The notes under the pieces were generated by a model. It had not been told where the DNA came from. It was given only the letters and a program-made list of their open reading frames with translations, and searched no databases. Made by a program: the position numbers and the translations under genes. Positions 36,156 to 48,949 of a DNA stretch of 64,000 nucleotides are shown in pieces. Within the stretch, counting starts at the first letter, position 1. Every line of letters begins with the position of its first letter. The DNA comes from Typhlomys cinereus (taxonomy: Eukaryota > Chordata > Mammalia > Rodentia > Platacanthomyidae), in NCBI GenBank assembly GCA_023101885.1, contig JALPQD010000304.1:2350015-2414014 (forward strand). Direction: 5' to 3'.

Positions 36156-37640
36156 AGAATGTGAGAGGTCACATGAGCGTAGTGTTTTTCCCATAAGTTG
36201 CCTTTGTCATGTCACAGCAATGAGAAAAGTAGCTTACACATACATTTTCTAAGCTGAAAGAAGCTCCACCATCCTCTTTACCTTTACACTCTAGAAACCA
36301 GGGTACCCTGTCATTGTGGAATGGAAGAAAGAACTGAGCAATCCAGCACTCACCATGGAATGCTCCTCCTGCAACTGCAGCGCATCATTTCCTTGTACAG
36401 TTGTGGTCCCTAAGATGTCAGGGACTCTGTGTGCTACAGGAGTTGAGTGTGAGGGGCAGCAGAGGTGAGGGAGGAAACAGCATCCATGGTGCTTCTTTGT
36501 AATCCATTAGTATCTCTCCTAGACAATTGTCATCAAACTTAATAATGATGTGGACAAAACTTCCTTATTGAAGAAAAAAAAAATTAACACATGGCAGTCA
36601 CAGGACTTGTTGACTAGAAGCAACACTTGCTGGAGGTGGTCTGACAAGTTTCTGTCAAAAGATGTTGAGATTGGCAGCTTTGGTTTCACAGGCATGCTCT
36701 ACCCTGCCAGGGTGTATGATCCTTTCAGTGCTGTTCAGTTGATTTCTTCCTAGTGTTTGGTCGGGATTTAAAGGGAACATGGAGAACTTGGTACTATATT
36801 TTCAAAATCTTCTCTAGGATTTTGTTCTTTTTAATCATATGTCTTACTTTGCACTCAAGCATGTTAGTTGAGCTTTCTGAAATCAGGAATAAGCATCTTA
36901 ATACTGCAAATGAACTGGCCAAACCACGTTTTCTAAAAGAATAAGGAGCACCAGTAACACTAGTGAATGGAAAGTGCCAATTTCTCACATAATACGTTAG
37001 TTTAAGTCACTATAGGAAAGTGCTCTACTATTACAATATATTATTAACCTATAACTTACAACTATTTAAAATTCTAATGTATCCTTTTCCATGAGTAAGC
37101 AATTTAAATATTCATCAATTGAGGTAGTGGATTAAAATATAATGTTTCTTTAACTGCATCATTTCAAACAAGGAGTAAAGATATATAGAGGGTGAATTTC
37201 AATAGAAACTTGGTTTCATCAAGATGTCTTTTTAGCTTTCTTTCATGTCAGTTCCATCATTTTCACATGCTATTAGCTATAAGTAGACAATAACCAAAAG
37301 TAATGTTTCCTTAAGACTATAGGGTAAGCTTACTACAGGTAAGCTTCAAATAAATTTTGCCTATGTACCATTTTTTTCTATTTTTGGGCGAATTTATTGC
37401 CAGGATGAGTGACTTTTTTCACCCAGTGGATTTAAGTGTTAAAAGACAGTAACATTTAGTTTCATGGTTCACAAAAGAATATTGATTATTTGACTAAGAA
37501 GTCTCGAGAGTTATCTAAATTTCTAAACTCATTCGTTGATATAACAAGATTGTCAAAATAAAGAAGTTTCTTTTACATAAACAGATGTTAAGACTAATTT
37601 GAGAAAGTGAAATCTCTTTTACTTTCTCTCTCTCACATAC
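36156..37640. other. Unresolved non-coding DNA
   Basis: No gene. Some short frames without motifs. Confidence 0.5.
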
Positions 37641-37647
37641 ACAGGTA

Positions 37648-37650
37648 TAC

Positions 37651-37693
<43 letters not shown>
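37648..37693 (+). repeat. CA repeat with central CG run
   Basis: ACACACAC, then CGCGCGCG, then (CA)n: alternating purine-pyrimidine over about 46 bases, a Z-DNA-prone sequence. Confidence 0.92.
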
Positions 37694-37698
<5 letters not shown>

Positions 37699-37714
37699 AC
37701 ACTCAAGACAAACA

Positions 37715-37845
37715 TGCCAGTGGCTGGACTTATAGCTTGGGAAGGCAGAGCCTGGGAAACTCCAGAGCAAAGCAGAGATAGAAACAATTCAGGATGATTC
37801 CCAAAGTCATCCTTGGGCCTCCACAAGCATACCCTGTGCTTCTCA
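37715..37845 (+). mobile_element. B2-like SINE fragment (head missing)
   Basis: 'ggcagagcctgggaaactcc', 'agcaaagcagagatag', 'gatgattcccaaagtcatcc', 'gggcctccacaagc' parallel the body of the SINE at 62556 and the older one at 61493. Diverged. Confidence 0.5.
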
Positions 37846-38595
37846 CCTCCAGCTTCCTCTGATTGCTTAAGACTTTCTAGCCTAAGCCACCTTCATTCCC
37901 ACTGATTCTGTGAATGACCTATTACCATCCATTAAGATCATTTTATGCTTGAGATATAAAGAGTCACTTTCTGTTTTTTGCCTACCAAAAGTTTGAGTGT
38001 GATCCACATACAATACCCAAGAGTCTGTTGGATACATTTGTCCTAGTTCCCAGTGTGAGCCAAACCTTAATGAACCTTATGATCTGTTATTACTGAGAAC
38101 TTCTTGAAGCTTACAGTTATAATGCACCATATCATATGTTGCATTATAAATGGAAGATAGTACATTATAATGTTTAGCAAACCCCTCTTGCAAAGGAAAT
38201 CGATGTAAGAATCTGACTAATAATCAATGGAAATTTGATCCTCAAAAGTATTTTTTATATAGCACACTTCTAAGAGAAAGCTGTAGTTAGAAATCATATC
38301 AATTTTTAAAAATTTGTCAAAGGGATATTAATGGTACAGAGATATGTAAACATTTGCCCCAGACTTTAGTAAAGAATATCCTTTTAATGATTTTAATCAT
38401 TCAAATAACATAATTATTCATAATCATTTAATCATTTAAATAAAATAATAACAAGAAGGAGATTTCAATTATTGTTCAAAGTAGATGCAAGTGGTCTATA
38501 AAGGTAATAGGCAATATAAATTTTATAGGCAGGTGGAGGTCAAATGAGAAATCATTCACTAGTGTATCAGACACTCATTTAACTTTCTTTTAAAG
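37846..38595. other. Unresolved AT-rich DNA
   Basis: A TAATCATTTAAT-type reiteration lies at 38390-38440. No gene. Confidence 0.5.
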
Positions 38596-38704
38596 TGTTA
38601 GTTTCTGACCTTGGGTGTCAACTGGATAGTCAAGTTTCACATTATTGATCCTCATGAATAATGGACATATATTAGGGAGAACCTTCTGGTAGTAAGTGTG
38701 TATG
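38596..38704 (+). repeat. Direct repeat pair member 1
   Basis: Matches 39572-39672: both start TGTTAGTTTCTGACCTTGG and end GGGAGAACCTTCTGGTAGTA. About 80-85% identical by eye with a few indels, 976 bp apart. Could be two insertions of one family or an old local duplication. Confidence 0.85.
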
Positions 38705-39571
38705 TGACAGAACCCTTACTGGAAACCAGTGTGATTGTCATAGAGCTGAAATTCACACAAGGCCAGCTACTGACATTCTCTCACTTTGCAAAGTAGTCTA
38801 GAGTCTAAGCAGAATAAAGTGAGAAAATGTAATCATTTCAGAAAAGGAAAGCCTCTTCAATGTGTCACATATAATGTTCTTGAAGTTTTCATAAACTCTT
38901 TATATCACACACTAAGCATTTAAAATTTAAGTTAACATAGGATTGCATATATTATAAAGAACTAACTTATAGTCAAGAAAAAATGTATAAAATAGGCACT
39001 TCTTTGCATGGAAAATTTTGAACTAAGGATCTATCTACCCTGGGAGCAGTTTTATCTTACATTTTTACAAAAGATTTGACTGTGTGTGTCCAGCAAAATG
39101 TGCAAGTTGGCGAACAATACTGAAGATTTACAGGTATGCTAGGTACATCTAAAGTGGATCTGAGTGAAGGAAACAAAATCATGTCTGAGTTTTCTCACTA
39201 ACAGATGCAAAATAATTATTTGGAAACTGCTTACCATGCATAAGTCCAGAGGTGTCTGCACAGCTGCCTACACTAATCAACAACTAGCAAAGAGACCCAA
39301 TGCCAGAAATCTAGGTCAGGGGTGGATGCTCAGATATGAGACATGGCCTTCCCTTTGAGGAGGCAGGGTTCTTGGCAAGGTATGAAGGTTGAGTTTCAAA
39401 TTACTTGAATAAAAGAAATCTAATCGCAGGAACTTGGTTCAAGTGTAGTAGCTAAATGAGAGGAAACATGGGACAAGGGTAGAACAGGACTCACAGATTC
39501 ACTTGTCCCTGATGTTGTAAATTTTTTATTTTGTAGGCATGGAGTTATTTCCCTCTATCTTTCTGTGAGAA
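38705..39571. other. Unresolved spacer
   Basis: Nothing recognised between the two direct repeats. Confidence 0.45.
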
Positions 39572-39672
39572 TGTTAGTTTCTGACCTTGGATACCAACTG
39601 GATTCTCAAGTTGTGCATTATTGATCCTGGTGAAGAATGGACTAATATATTAGGGAGAACCTTCTGGTAGTA
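39572..39672 (+). repeat. Direct repeat pair member 2
   Basis: See 38596-38704. The flanks beyond the shared block differ. Confidence 0.85.
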
Positions 39673-39814
39673 TCAGCTCAATCCTCTTGGAAGCTATAAA
39701 TGCAACCTATGATATTAGGAATGCTGAAAAAATACAAAAATGTACTTCCAAAGGGAAGCAATTATGCTGAAATGCAATTATCAAAATGTTTGAAACACAC
39801 ATGACATGGTATTA

Positions 39815-40112
39815 GATAGAATAGTCTATTTCAGTGTTCCCATACTAACGGGGAACACAAAAAAGTACTCTAGGCAATGCTACTGAGTCCTTATAACTCA
39901 TTAGAGAGGAGGACCCAGAGGGAAGTTTGACATGCACACTAAAAGATGCTCTACAGATGGGGGGGCAATGGGAAAAAGGGAGGGGGGAAGGAAGGGGAAA
40001 AGGGGGGAAGGAGTAAGGGTATACAGGGAAAGGTGGAGGGAGGGAGGGGAATGGGGTACCTATCAAGTTTGTATGAGTGGAAAAAACAAATAAATATTTT
40101 AAAAAACACAGA
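39815..40112 (+). mobile_element. Divergent LINE-1 3' end
   Basis: Plus-strand 3'UTR end: 'cagtgttcccatactaacgggg' parallels the sense 3'UTR of the young copies, followed by the G-rich tract (39959-40050, many GGG runs), then GGTACCTATCAAGTTTGTAT before an A-rich tail. Older and more diverged than the 24, 42 and 53 kb copies but the same 3' end type, so the lineage is long-lived here. Confidence 0.8.
39956..40055 (+). repeat. G-rich purine tract of LINE-1 3'UTR
   Basis: Repeated GGGG(A)n runs on the + strand, able to form G-quadruplexes. Such tracts are a known feature of mammalian LINE-1 3'UTRs. Confidence 0.85.
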
Positions 40113-42543
40113 AATGGAAAACTTGTACGTTTTATGAAGGAAAAATGCAAAAATAACCAAAAATATAGATTCTTTAAAAGAAATGTTAAGTGGGTTTAAT
40201 GAAATTATGGCTAAAGTAGATGGATTGAACCCCACTGCATTTGCCAAGTACTGTGTTTAACTATAATAATTATTGAAGAAATTGCATAGCTATCTTTGTT
40301 AAACAGCCTTACATATATGAAGACATAATTAAGAATAACTGTGCTTTCTCACAAAATAATTGCCATACTTTTGGGTCTAAGAAAATGAGAGATTTGTACT
40401 TGCCTGTTGCCAAGTAAATGAAGAGTAGCACACTTAGAAACAGTTTTTGTTTCTGTTTCCTTGAACATGTAAATAAGACTTTTCCTATATTAATATTTCT
40501 CAAAGTCGTCTGGGCATTTCACTCACCCACTCATCCCACTAAGTAAATAGCATTATTTTCATATAAGCAGAACAAAAACCCCCAAACAAATATCAGAAAT
40601 CCAGATCCACAAAAGCGGTGTTTGCTGACCTTAACAATAAATAGTGTGCAGCTCAACAAAGGTGGTGAGATCCAAACAAGTCATAATTGCTGACATTTTT
40701 AGACTTGATGGTATTTACCATCTTAAGTAAAAATTGCATGACAATGTGGAGGGATGATTTTCCACTGACTTATTTAAGAATTAAGCAACATAGTACTAAA
40801 AATAAACTGACTTATGCTACCAATTCCGTGCTTTTATTTAAAGCAATGACTAATACAGTGTTTTTGTTTATTTGTTTGCTGGTTAGGTGAGCCATATTCT
40901 GTTCTTCAGTTTTCCTTAAGTTTTGTGATCTAAAACATATTTTCACTTAAAAGTTTTTACTTCAGGAACATAATTTATGCTTCCATCCATCCATTTAGTA
41001 CTCATTAATTCTCTTTAAACCATAACATATTTTAAAAAAATATCACAAGATCAACCATTGGGTGCTTTTTCTTATATTTTTGAACTCAGAAATTAAATAA
41101 GACTGGATATGGCTTGTTATATTTTAAGTTTCTACATGCAAAGTGTATGAATAAAAACATTCATCATTACCAAAACAAACAGCCATTGAGACATATGTGA
41201 AGGAATGAGAACATGTAATTGGCTTTCATGGCTGCCAGGTTTTCTCTGAGAATAGCAATTCCATTGAGAGAGTAGGGAAAGAGTTCTGTATGAACTCCCT
41301 CTGCAGTGGCTCAGTCACTTACTGATAGATTGAAGTATATGTCTCACACATGATCATTTTCATAATAGGGAGAAGAATTTAGAATTAATGAAGATCAGAT
41401 GGCTCCCACAGATCGGCTTCATGTATCTTGTTCAGATGACAACTTCTGTCCTTGGGATCATCATTTTTCTTTTTCCGCTTCCCTGTGAAGAAGACAATAG
41501 CCATTCACCCTGCTTTCAGACTGCGCTCCTGCGCCTGTCCCTGCTTCAGTAAACTCATAGTATTAATATTTATCAAGCACCTGAAACATGCTAGACAGAT
41601 GTTCTTGTGTGTTTGCATTTTTCTCTTTTACATTGAATGACTGTATTTGGTTTTTAACTTCTATTTTGCTCCTGGAAGCTGCTTGCTCTTGGTCTCTTCC
41701 TTTTGTTTGCTATCCATTTTTCTCAGCTGAAGCTCTATGCTTTACAGCCTGAGGGTGTGCCCCAAACCACCTTTAAATTTAGATCAATCTTCATTTCTAG
41801 AACAACAACAAACAAAAAACAAAAAGAACTTGCATTTCAGGAGAAGAAACAAAATCTTGTTTCTATCTATAGGTTGGAATAATTAAAATGTTGGAGACAT
41901 TGGGAAAAGAAAATTCCAGTAAATAACAGATTAATGATAACTAATTGCAATGTTATCAATAATAACAAAGAAGAATAAATTAAGTCTAAAGAATTTTGAC
42001 AGCTATAAACAGTGTTATGGGCACTTTGATTATAAAACTTTTACTCATGTAGAGTAAGGTCAATCACATGCTATGCATTGAAATGCAAAACAATGATACT
42101 TCCTAACACTCACATTACTCTGAGAGCATAGATTTCTAATACCAGCTTTCATAATATATGTAATTTGAAGTCAATTAATGAATCTAGAAATAGGTTTAAA
42201 ATTGACAAATTATATTTATAACCAAAAAGATTTTTATTTAAACATCACTCTCCTTTAAAATCTATGAAAATATGTCTTCACTCTTTTTTAATCCTGTTTG
42301 CTTATGTTTAGAGGATTATCAATGAGAATTTTCCTGGACAACCTGATTTCTCAGATGTTTGCCTTAAATTATTCCTCCACAAAATGGTGAACAACTTGGA
42401 TGTCTATGTATGATTATCAATATACTGGATGATTTATTTTAGTACAAGGAACATGAATGTTGGTATTTGACTTGTGTTGCATTTTTGTCTTTATGCAATG
42501 TTGTCACAGAGGTTTTTTTTTCCTTTTATTTCTTCTGCAGCTG
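40113..42543. other. Unresolved AT-rich DNA
   Basis: About 2.4 kb with no recognised repeat or gene. Confidence 0.5.
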
Positions 42544-42553
42544 TGTATTCTTT

Positions 42554-43626
42554 TTTTTATAATACTTTTTTTTATTATTTCGGCTCATACAAACTTAATA
42601 GGTACACCAGTTCCCTCCCTCCCTCATCCTCCCCCCGAACCCCCTGCACCCCCTCCCCTCACCCCTACCTCCCCATCCTCCTGTGCCTCCTGCCCCAATT
42701 CCCAGAGTCCTTTCTTGTGCATGCCTGACTTTCCTCTGGGCCCTCCTCTCCGATGACGTACAAGGACCCAGTGGCCTTTCCCTGAACCTTTTCCTCTGTT
42801 CCCCTTAAGCATAGGAACACTACTGTGGCTGTCAATCCCTTGCCTCCAAGGATCTTGGTGCCTTTAGCAGATGCTAGACTTTGTGAGGTCAATAGTGTGT
42901 TGGACATTGCACCGGGCATGCAATGTCCAATTATGATTGCTTCGGCCCTAACTTGTGTGGAGTATCTTGCAAATCATTGCTCCTCCCATACTTTTGCTCT
43001 TACACTCTTACCGCCCCCTCTTCCACAAATGTCCCTGAGCTTCAGGATGGGGAGAGATTAGTCTGGCCTAGTTCTAGGTGGTTGATATAGAGTCTCTGAA
43101 GTTCTGGATAGTGGTTTGTTGATTTTTCTTTTGCAGTTTTGTTGCTCCTGCAATGCCCTTCACTCCATCGTGATGGGCACTGTATGTCACCCCCTGGCCA
43201 GAGACAAAAAGCTGTTAAACTGGAGTCTTATTATAAGAGCACATTCAAGGGTAGATGTAATACTTATACCCAAAAATGGAATCGCAGGGTCATATGGCAT
43301 TTGGCAATGGGAGGGGTCAATCACCCATTTGCAAAATGGTTACTTTTTAACCTGCGGGACTATATGCCCTCCCCTTCTGGTGAGTTCATACCCCCTTAGT
43401 TGTAAATGATCAGGAACGAATGTCTGTGAATTTAAACAGGTGTCACATTACGTTCTTGCAGTCCTTGATGGAGGCCTATTTTCACTACTGTAACATGGTC
43501 ACTTCTCTCCTTGTTTCTGGTGTGGCCCTACAACCCCATCTCTCCTGTTCACAATCCTTGCAATTACTGCAGGTAATACATAGATTTACCTATAAGTGTC
43601 TCAAGGTGGGCTGGGTGGGTTTGGTA
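42554..43626 (-). other. LINE-1 3'UTR with ORF2-derived patch
   Basis: Contains the common 3' end at about 42590, the C-rich (sense G-rich) tract at 42606-42700 and a conserved region shared with the 24 and 53 kb copies. At 43264-43302 it carries 39 bases that match ORF2 sequence at 43908-43946 with two mismatches. The 24 kb copy has different sequence at this point. Confidence 0.85.
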
Positions 43627-46600
43627 CTAGGAGCCACCTATTAGGGAGTACATACAGCACTTAATTTAAGGGGTCTGGAATACTTCACTTAATATAATAG
43701 TTTCTAATGACATCCATTTCCTGGCAAATTCCAGTAATTCATCATTTTTGATGGCTGAGTAGTACTCCATTGTATAGATGTACCACTGTTTCCTTATCCA
43801 CTCTTCAACTGTTGGACATTGGGGTTGATTCCATGACTTTGTAAACAGTGCTGCTATGAACATGGTTGTGCTTGTGCTATCGAGGTGAACCTCTGCTGTA
43901 TGGGGGGTTATACCCAAAAGTGGAATCGCAAGGTCATATGGCATTTCAATCTTTAATTTCTTTAATTTCTTTAATTTCTGGAGATGGCTCGCCAGAGTGG
44001 CTGTATGAGCCTGCATTGCCACCAGCAATGTAGGAGAGTTCCCCTCTCTCCACATCTTCTCCAGCATTTGTTGTTGTTTGTATTGTGGATTTTTGCCATC
44101 CTGACCGGGGTGAGATGATATCTCAGGGAAGTTTTGATTTGCATTTCCCTGATGGCTAAAGAAGTGGAGCATTTTTTAAGATATTTGTTAGACATTTTAA
44201 TTTCATCCCTGGTAAAATTTCTTTTAAGTTCCAGGGCCCATTTTTTAATTGGGCCATTGGTTTCCTTGGTGTTTAGTTTTCTAAGTTCTTTGTGCATTCT
44301 GGACAGAAGACCTCTATCAGATATGTGGTTAGTAAAGATTTTCTCCCATTCTGTGGGTTGCCTTTGAGCTCGTGTTACAATCTCTTTATCTGAACAGAAG
44401 CTCTTTAATTTCACAACATCCCAACTGTTGAGAGTTGGTAGCAGTGACTATGCCATTGGATGTCTGTTTAGGAAATGTTGGCCTAGCCCAATCAGCTCGA
44501 GGGAGTTCCCTATCCTTTCAACTATGGTTTTTATAGTCTCTGGCCTGATATCAAGGTCCTTGATCCATTTGGCATTAAGTCTTGTACATGGTGACAAGTA
44601 TGGGTCCAGCTTTAATCTTCTGCATGTGGAGATCCAGTTTTGCCAGCACCATTTGTTGAAGATGCTGTTCTTTTTCCATTGGATTCTTTAGGCCCCTTTG
44701 TCAAAGACCAAATGGCTGTAATTTTGGGGGCTTATATCTGGGTCTTCAATCCTTATTCATTGATCTGTGTGTCTATTTTGGAGCTAGTACCATGCTGTTT
44801 CTATAACTATGGATTTGTAATATAGACTGAGGTTCGGTATGGTAATACCTCCAGCAGTGTTTTTGTTACTCAGGATTGTCTTTGCTATCCTGGGTCTTTT
44901 GTGCCTCCATATGAATTTTGAGATTGTTTGGTCAACTTCTTTAAAGAATTGTTTTGGGATTTTAATTGGTATAGCATTGAATCTGTATATTGCCTTTGGT
45001 AGGAAGGTCATTTTTACGATGTTGATTCTGCCAATCTAGGAATATGGGAAGTCTTTCCACCTTATGGTGTCTTCTGCAGTTTCTTTCTTTAGTGTTTTAA
45101 AGTTTTCATTGTAAAGGTCTTTTACCTCCTTGGTTAGGTTTATACCAAGGTGTTTCATTTTTTTAGGGGCTATAGTGAATGGGATTGTTTCTCTCAAGGC
45201 TTTTTCACTTCTTTCATTTTGGGCATATAGGAAGGCCTCTGATTTTTGCACATTTATTTTGTACCTTGTCACCCTGCTGAACTTCTCAATTAGTTCCAGG
45301 AGCTTCCTGGTGGAGTTTTTGGAATCACTCAGGTATAAGATCATATCATCTGCAAATAGGGATAGCTTGACTTCTTCCTTGCCAATTTGAATCCCTCTTA
45401 TGTCCCTTTCTTGTCTTATGGCTTCAGCTAAGACTTCAAGTACAATATTGAATAGAAGTGGTAAGAGTGGACAGCCTTGTCTAGTTTCTGATCGAAGTGG
45501 GAATGCTTCCAATTGGTCCCCATTGAACATAATCCTTGCTGTGGGCTTGGCTTTTATTATATTGATAAAGGTTCCTTCCATTCCTACTGTCTCTAGCGTT
45601 TTGATCATAAAAGGCTGTTGGATCTTGTCAAAAGCTTTTTCTGCGTCTATGGAGAGTATCATGTGGTCTTGGACTTTGGACTGGTTTACATAATGAATTA
45701 CATTTATTGATTTGAATATGTTGAACCAACCTTGTGTGCCAGGGATGAAGCCTACTTGGTCCCCGTGAATAATCTTTTTAATATGTTTTTGAATCTGATT
45801 TGCTAAAACTTTGTTGAGAATCTTTGCGTCTGTGTTCATCAGAGAGATCGGCCTACAGTTTTCTTTTTTAAGTGAGTCTTTATTAGGTTTTGGGATTAAA
45901 ACGATGTTAGCTTCATAGAAGGAATTTGGTAGTGTTCCTTCTTTTGCTATTTGATGGAACAGTTTAAGGAGTATTGGTATTATTAACTCCTTAAATGTCT
46001 GGTAGAACTCTGTGTTGAATCCATCTGGTCCAGGACATTTTTTGGTGGGAAGATTCAAGATTTCTTCCTCAATTTCCTTATATGTTATAGGACTATTTAA
46101 ATAATTCACAACTTTTGATTCAATTTAGGTAGTTGTGTTTACTTAGAAATTCATCCATCTCTTTTGTGTTGTCAAACTTCACAAAGTATATTTTTTTGAA
46201 ATATGATGTTATAATTCTCTGGATTTCTTGGGTATCAGTAGTGATAAATCCATTTTCATTTTTAATTTTGTTAATTTGGGTTTTCTCTCTCCTGCTTTTC
46301 GTTAATTTAGCTAGGGGTGTATCAATCTTATTGATTTTTTCAAAGAACCAGCTTTTTGTCTGGTTGATTTTTTCTATCGTTTTCTTAATTTCGATTTCAG
46401 ATATTTCTCCCCTTATTTTGCTAATCTCCTCTCTGCTACTACTTTTGGGATCAGATTGCTCTAGTTTCTCTAAAGCTTTAAGCTGCATTGTTAAGTTGTT
46501 TTTTTCTGATGTTTTCATTTTTTTGATGTAGGCATTAAGAGCTATGAATTTACCTCTTAGAACAGCTTTCATTGTGTCCCAGAGATTTTGGTAAGTTGTA

Positions 46601-47443
46601 TTTTCATTATCATTCATTTTCAGGAAATCTTGAATTTCCTTTTTAATTTCTTCCTGAATCCAGTTCTCATTCAGCATCATATTGTTAAGTTTCCAGGAGT
46701 TAGTGTATTTTCTCTTGTTTGATGTGTTGTGGATGTCCAGCTTTAGGCCGTGGTGGTCTGATAGGGCATAGGTTAGAATTTCAACTTTCCTGTATATGTG
46801 TAGATTTGTTTTGTGGCCCAATATGTGATCTATTTTGGAGAAAGTTCCGTTTGCTGCTGAGAAAAATGTGTATTCTTTGGTGCGTGGGTGAAAAGTACGA
46901 TAGAGATCTGTAAGGTCCATTTCTTTCAGGGTTTGATTAAGTTCCAAAGTGTCTCTGTTAAGCTTTTGACCTGTTGATCTATCCCATGTTGAGAGGGCGG
47001 TGTTGAAGTCCCCAAGAATTATCGTTTGGGGGTTGATTTCTTGCTTTAGACGCTATAGGGTTTTCGTAATGAATGTGGAGGGGCATGCATTGAGTGCATA
47101 TATGTTCAGTATTGTGAAATCTTCCTGGTGAATTGTACCTGTGACTAAAATGTAGTATCCATCCCTGTCTCTTATAATTTTCTTTGGTTTGAAGTCCACT
47201 TTGTCTGATAGCATAATGGCTACCCCTGCCTGTTTTCTGCTTCCATTAGCTTGTAGAATTGTTGACCAGTCTTTTATTTTTAGAGCGTGCCTATCTTTTG
47301 TGGTGAGATGGGTTTCCTGCAGGCAGCAGATTTGATGGATTGTGATTTTTAATCCATGTTTGTAATCTGTGTCTCTTGATCAGTGAGTTAATTCCATTAA
47401 CATTTAGTGTTATAATGGAGAAACTATTTTTAATTCCAGACAT
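43627..47443 (-). pseudogene. LINE-1 ORF2 (endonuclease-reverse transcriptase), disrupted
   Basis: Encodes the enzyme that nicks target DNA and copies LINE-1 RNA at the nick (target-primed reverse transcription). It would be about 1,270 codons if undamaged, normal for mammals. ATG at 47441-47443 starts an apurinic-like endonuclease domain (ITLNVNGIN near the start, ILGDFN, SDHHGL). The reverse transcriptase has DAEKAFDK and the catalytic FADD at 45345-45356; the usual QGCPLSPLLF reads [10 protein letters not shown]. The C-terminal zinc-knuckle-like [18 protein letters not shown] is near 44050. Lesions: frameshift near 47330, in-frame stops at 47053-47055, 45036-45038 and 44784-44786, frameshifts near 46115-46130 and in the last kilobase. 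The reading frame ends at TAG 43627-43629. Not functional as it stands. Confidence 0.95.
43946..43976 (+). repeat. 9 bp tandem expansion inside ORF2
   Basis: Three copies of TTTAATTTC where the 24 kb LINE-1 has no such expansion. On the minus strand it reads as repeated Lys-Leu-Lys codons and keeps the frame. Confidence 0.85.
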
Positions 47444-47493
47444 TTATTATGTTTAGTAGTTTTTATAAGTATATTGCTTCGCTTTTAATGGTG

Positions 47494-48540
47494 TTATACT
47501 TGCCTTCTGTTCTCCTGGATATGCCTGTTTTTTTCTTCATGCTTAAGTATCATTTCTAGCATTTTTTGAAGGCCTGGTTTGGTGCACATGTATCCCTTCA
47601 AGTTGTCTTTGTGCTGGAAGATTTTTCTTTCTCCCTCGATCATGATGGATAGTTTTGCAGGGTAAATCAGCCTGGGTTGAGATTTTTGCTCATTCAATAC
47701 TTGAAGTATGTCTCTCCAAGCTCTTCTTGCTTTTACTGTTTTGACTGAGAAGTCATTTGTTATTTTAATAGGTTTACCTTTAAAAGTGACTTGTTTTTTC
47801 TCCCTTGAAGCTCTCAGCACCAGTTCTTTATCTTGAATGTGGAGTGTTTTAACTATTATTTGCCGTGGCGTGCTTCTGTTTTGGTCGTATCTGTTTGGGG
47901 TGCGGAATGCCTCTTGCATATGGATGGGCCTCTCTTTTTTTAGATGAGGAAAGTTTTCCTTGATGATTGTTTGAAAAATTTCCTCAGGGGTGGTATTTTG
48001 AGATCCTTGCTCTGGTATTCCATGAATACGCATGTTAGGCTTCTTCAGGGTGTCCCATATCTCTTGGATATTTCTCTCAAGTATCTTTTTGGCTTTAACA
48101 ACCTCTTCCATTGAGCTGGTTAGTACTCCCACTTTATCTTCAAGGTCTGAAATTCTGTTTTCTGCTTCTTTAGTTCTGTTGATAAGACTCTCTGTAGAGT
48201 TCTGGGTTGAAGATAACTTGTTTTGTAGCTCAGTTTTAAACTCTGCTTGAGTCTGTTTTAACTGCTCTATGCCACTTTTTGTTTCTTGCACTGTTTTTCT
48301 CAACTCCTCCAAGTGTCTGTTGTGTTCTTCAAAGCGATTGATTCGATTATGTAATTCCTCCCGAATTTCCTCTTTCATAGTATTGAACATGGTCATGATA
48401 ATATTTTGAAAGTCGTTATCCCGGGTCAGGCTTTCTTGGCCATTTTCCTCGGGTTTGTTCTGGTTGGAGTCTAACATTATGGGATTAATTTCTTGAGTGT
48501 TGCTTCTCATGGATTTGCACTTTGACTTTGGCATTGTCAT
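47494..48540 (-). CDS. LINE-1 ORF1 protein, intact
   Basis: 348 codons from ATG to stop without lesion. ORF1p is the LINE-1 RNA-binding trimer that packages element RNA in cytoplasmic particles and acts as a nucleic-acid chaperone. Residues 1-50 are polar and likely disordered. About 55-160 is a heptad-rich coiled coil (EEHNRHLEELRKTVQETKSG, then SLINRTKEAENRISDLEDKV) for trimerisation. About 165-262 is the RRM-type domain, with MRIHGIPE at 170-177. About 264-335 is the C-terminal domain with the conserved ARRAW arginines at 271-273 and YPAKLSI at 293-299. Length fits mammalian ORF1p (about 340-370). It lies just upstream of ORF2 with a 50 bp spacer. An open frame beside a dead ORF2 suggests a fairly recent insertion. 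Whether it is expressed cannot be told from sequence. Confidence 0.93.
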   Translation of the reverse strand: MTMPKSKCKSMRSNTQEINPIMLDSNQNKPEENGQESLTRDNDFQNIIMTMFNTMKEEIREELHNRINRFEEHNRHLEELRKTVQETKSGIEQLKQTQAEFKTELQNKLSSTQNSTESLINRTKEAENRISDLEDKVGVLTSSMEEVVKAKKILERNIQEIWDTLKKPNMRIHGIPEQGSQNTTPEEIFQTIIKENFPHLKKERPIHMQEAFRTPNRYDQNRSTPRQIIVKTLHIQDKELVLRASREKKQVTFKGKPIKITNDFSVKTVKARRAWRDILQVLNEQKSQPRLIYPAKLSIMIEGERKIFQHKDNLKGYMCTKPGLQKMLEMILKHEEKNRHIQENRRQV

Positions 48541-48939
48541 TTTAACTCTTAAGATCTTTCAATTTCACTAAACTGAAATTATTTGGCCTGGGGTTCTGGG
48601 GGCAGGCAGGGACGGAGCTTACCTAGGTCGCGCATGAGGCCCGACTGGACCGCGCGCGCGACCCGGCTGGCGGAGCTGGGTGGGGAAGGGAGGATGGGGG
48701 CATCGGCTGGAGCTTTTTAACCCGAGGGGAGCTGGGGCGGGGCCCAGGCGCAGGGGGTGGTCCTCCTGGTCCCTCAACCCTGCGGGCGGCTCCAGCTGGA
48801 TGGTGGGGTAGGAGCTGGGTCCCTTGGGCTAACCTGGGGTTCTGGGGGTGGGCACGGGCAGAGCTTACCTAGGATCGCAGTGAGGCCTGGCTGGACCGCG
48901 CGCGCGTCCCGGCCGGCGGAGCGGGGTAAGGGAGGGCTT
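48541..48939 (-). promoter_or_regulatory. LINE-1 5'UTR/promoter with tandem monomers
   Basis: A CpG-rich block in AT-rich DNA. The segment starting CCTGGGGTTCTGGGGG at 48587 recurs at 48833 with about 85% identity (both contain GAGCTTACCTAGG and GGACCGCGCGCG), giving a 246 bp monomer and a second one cut at 107 bp by the 5' end. Mouse LINE-1 A, Tf and Gf promoters are also built from about 200 bp monomers, but these do not resemble them. Drives ORF1/ORF2 transcription toward lower coordinates by analogy. Confidence 0.88.
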
Positions 48940-48949
48940 TGTATTCTTT

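Larger units (their letters stand above)
42554..48939 (-). mobile_element. Full-length LINE-1, minus strand
   Basis: About 6,386 bp between TSDs. In sense order: GC-rich 5'UTR made of one complete and one partial 246 bp monomer (48939-48541), intact ORF1 (48540-47494), short spacer, disrupted ORF2 (47443-43627), about 1.07 kb 3'UTR with G-rich tract, and poly-A. It is the source-type sequence for the truncated copies at 24.4, 50.6 and 53.1 kb. ORF2 lesions prevent autonomous movement today. Confidence 0.96.
42544..48949. repeat. Target-site duplication of full-length LINE-1
   Basis: TGTATTCTTT at 42544-42553 and 48940-48949. It fixes both ends of the insertion and shows that the element is complete. 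The sequence left and right of it would join into one ordinary AT-rich stretch. Confidence 0.9.
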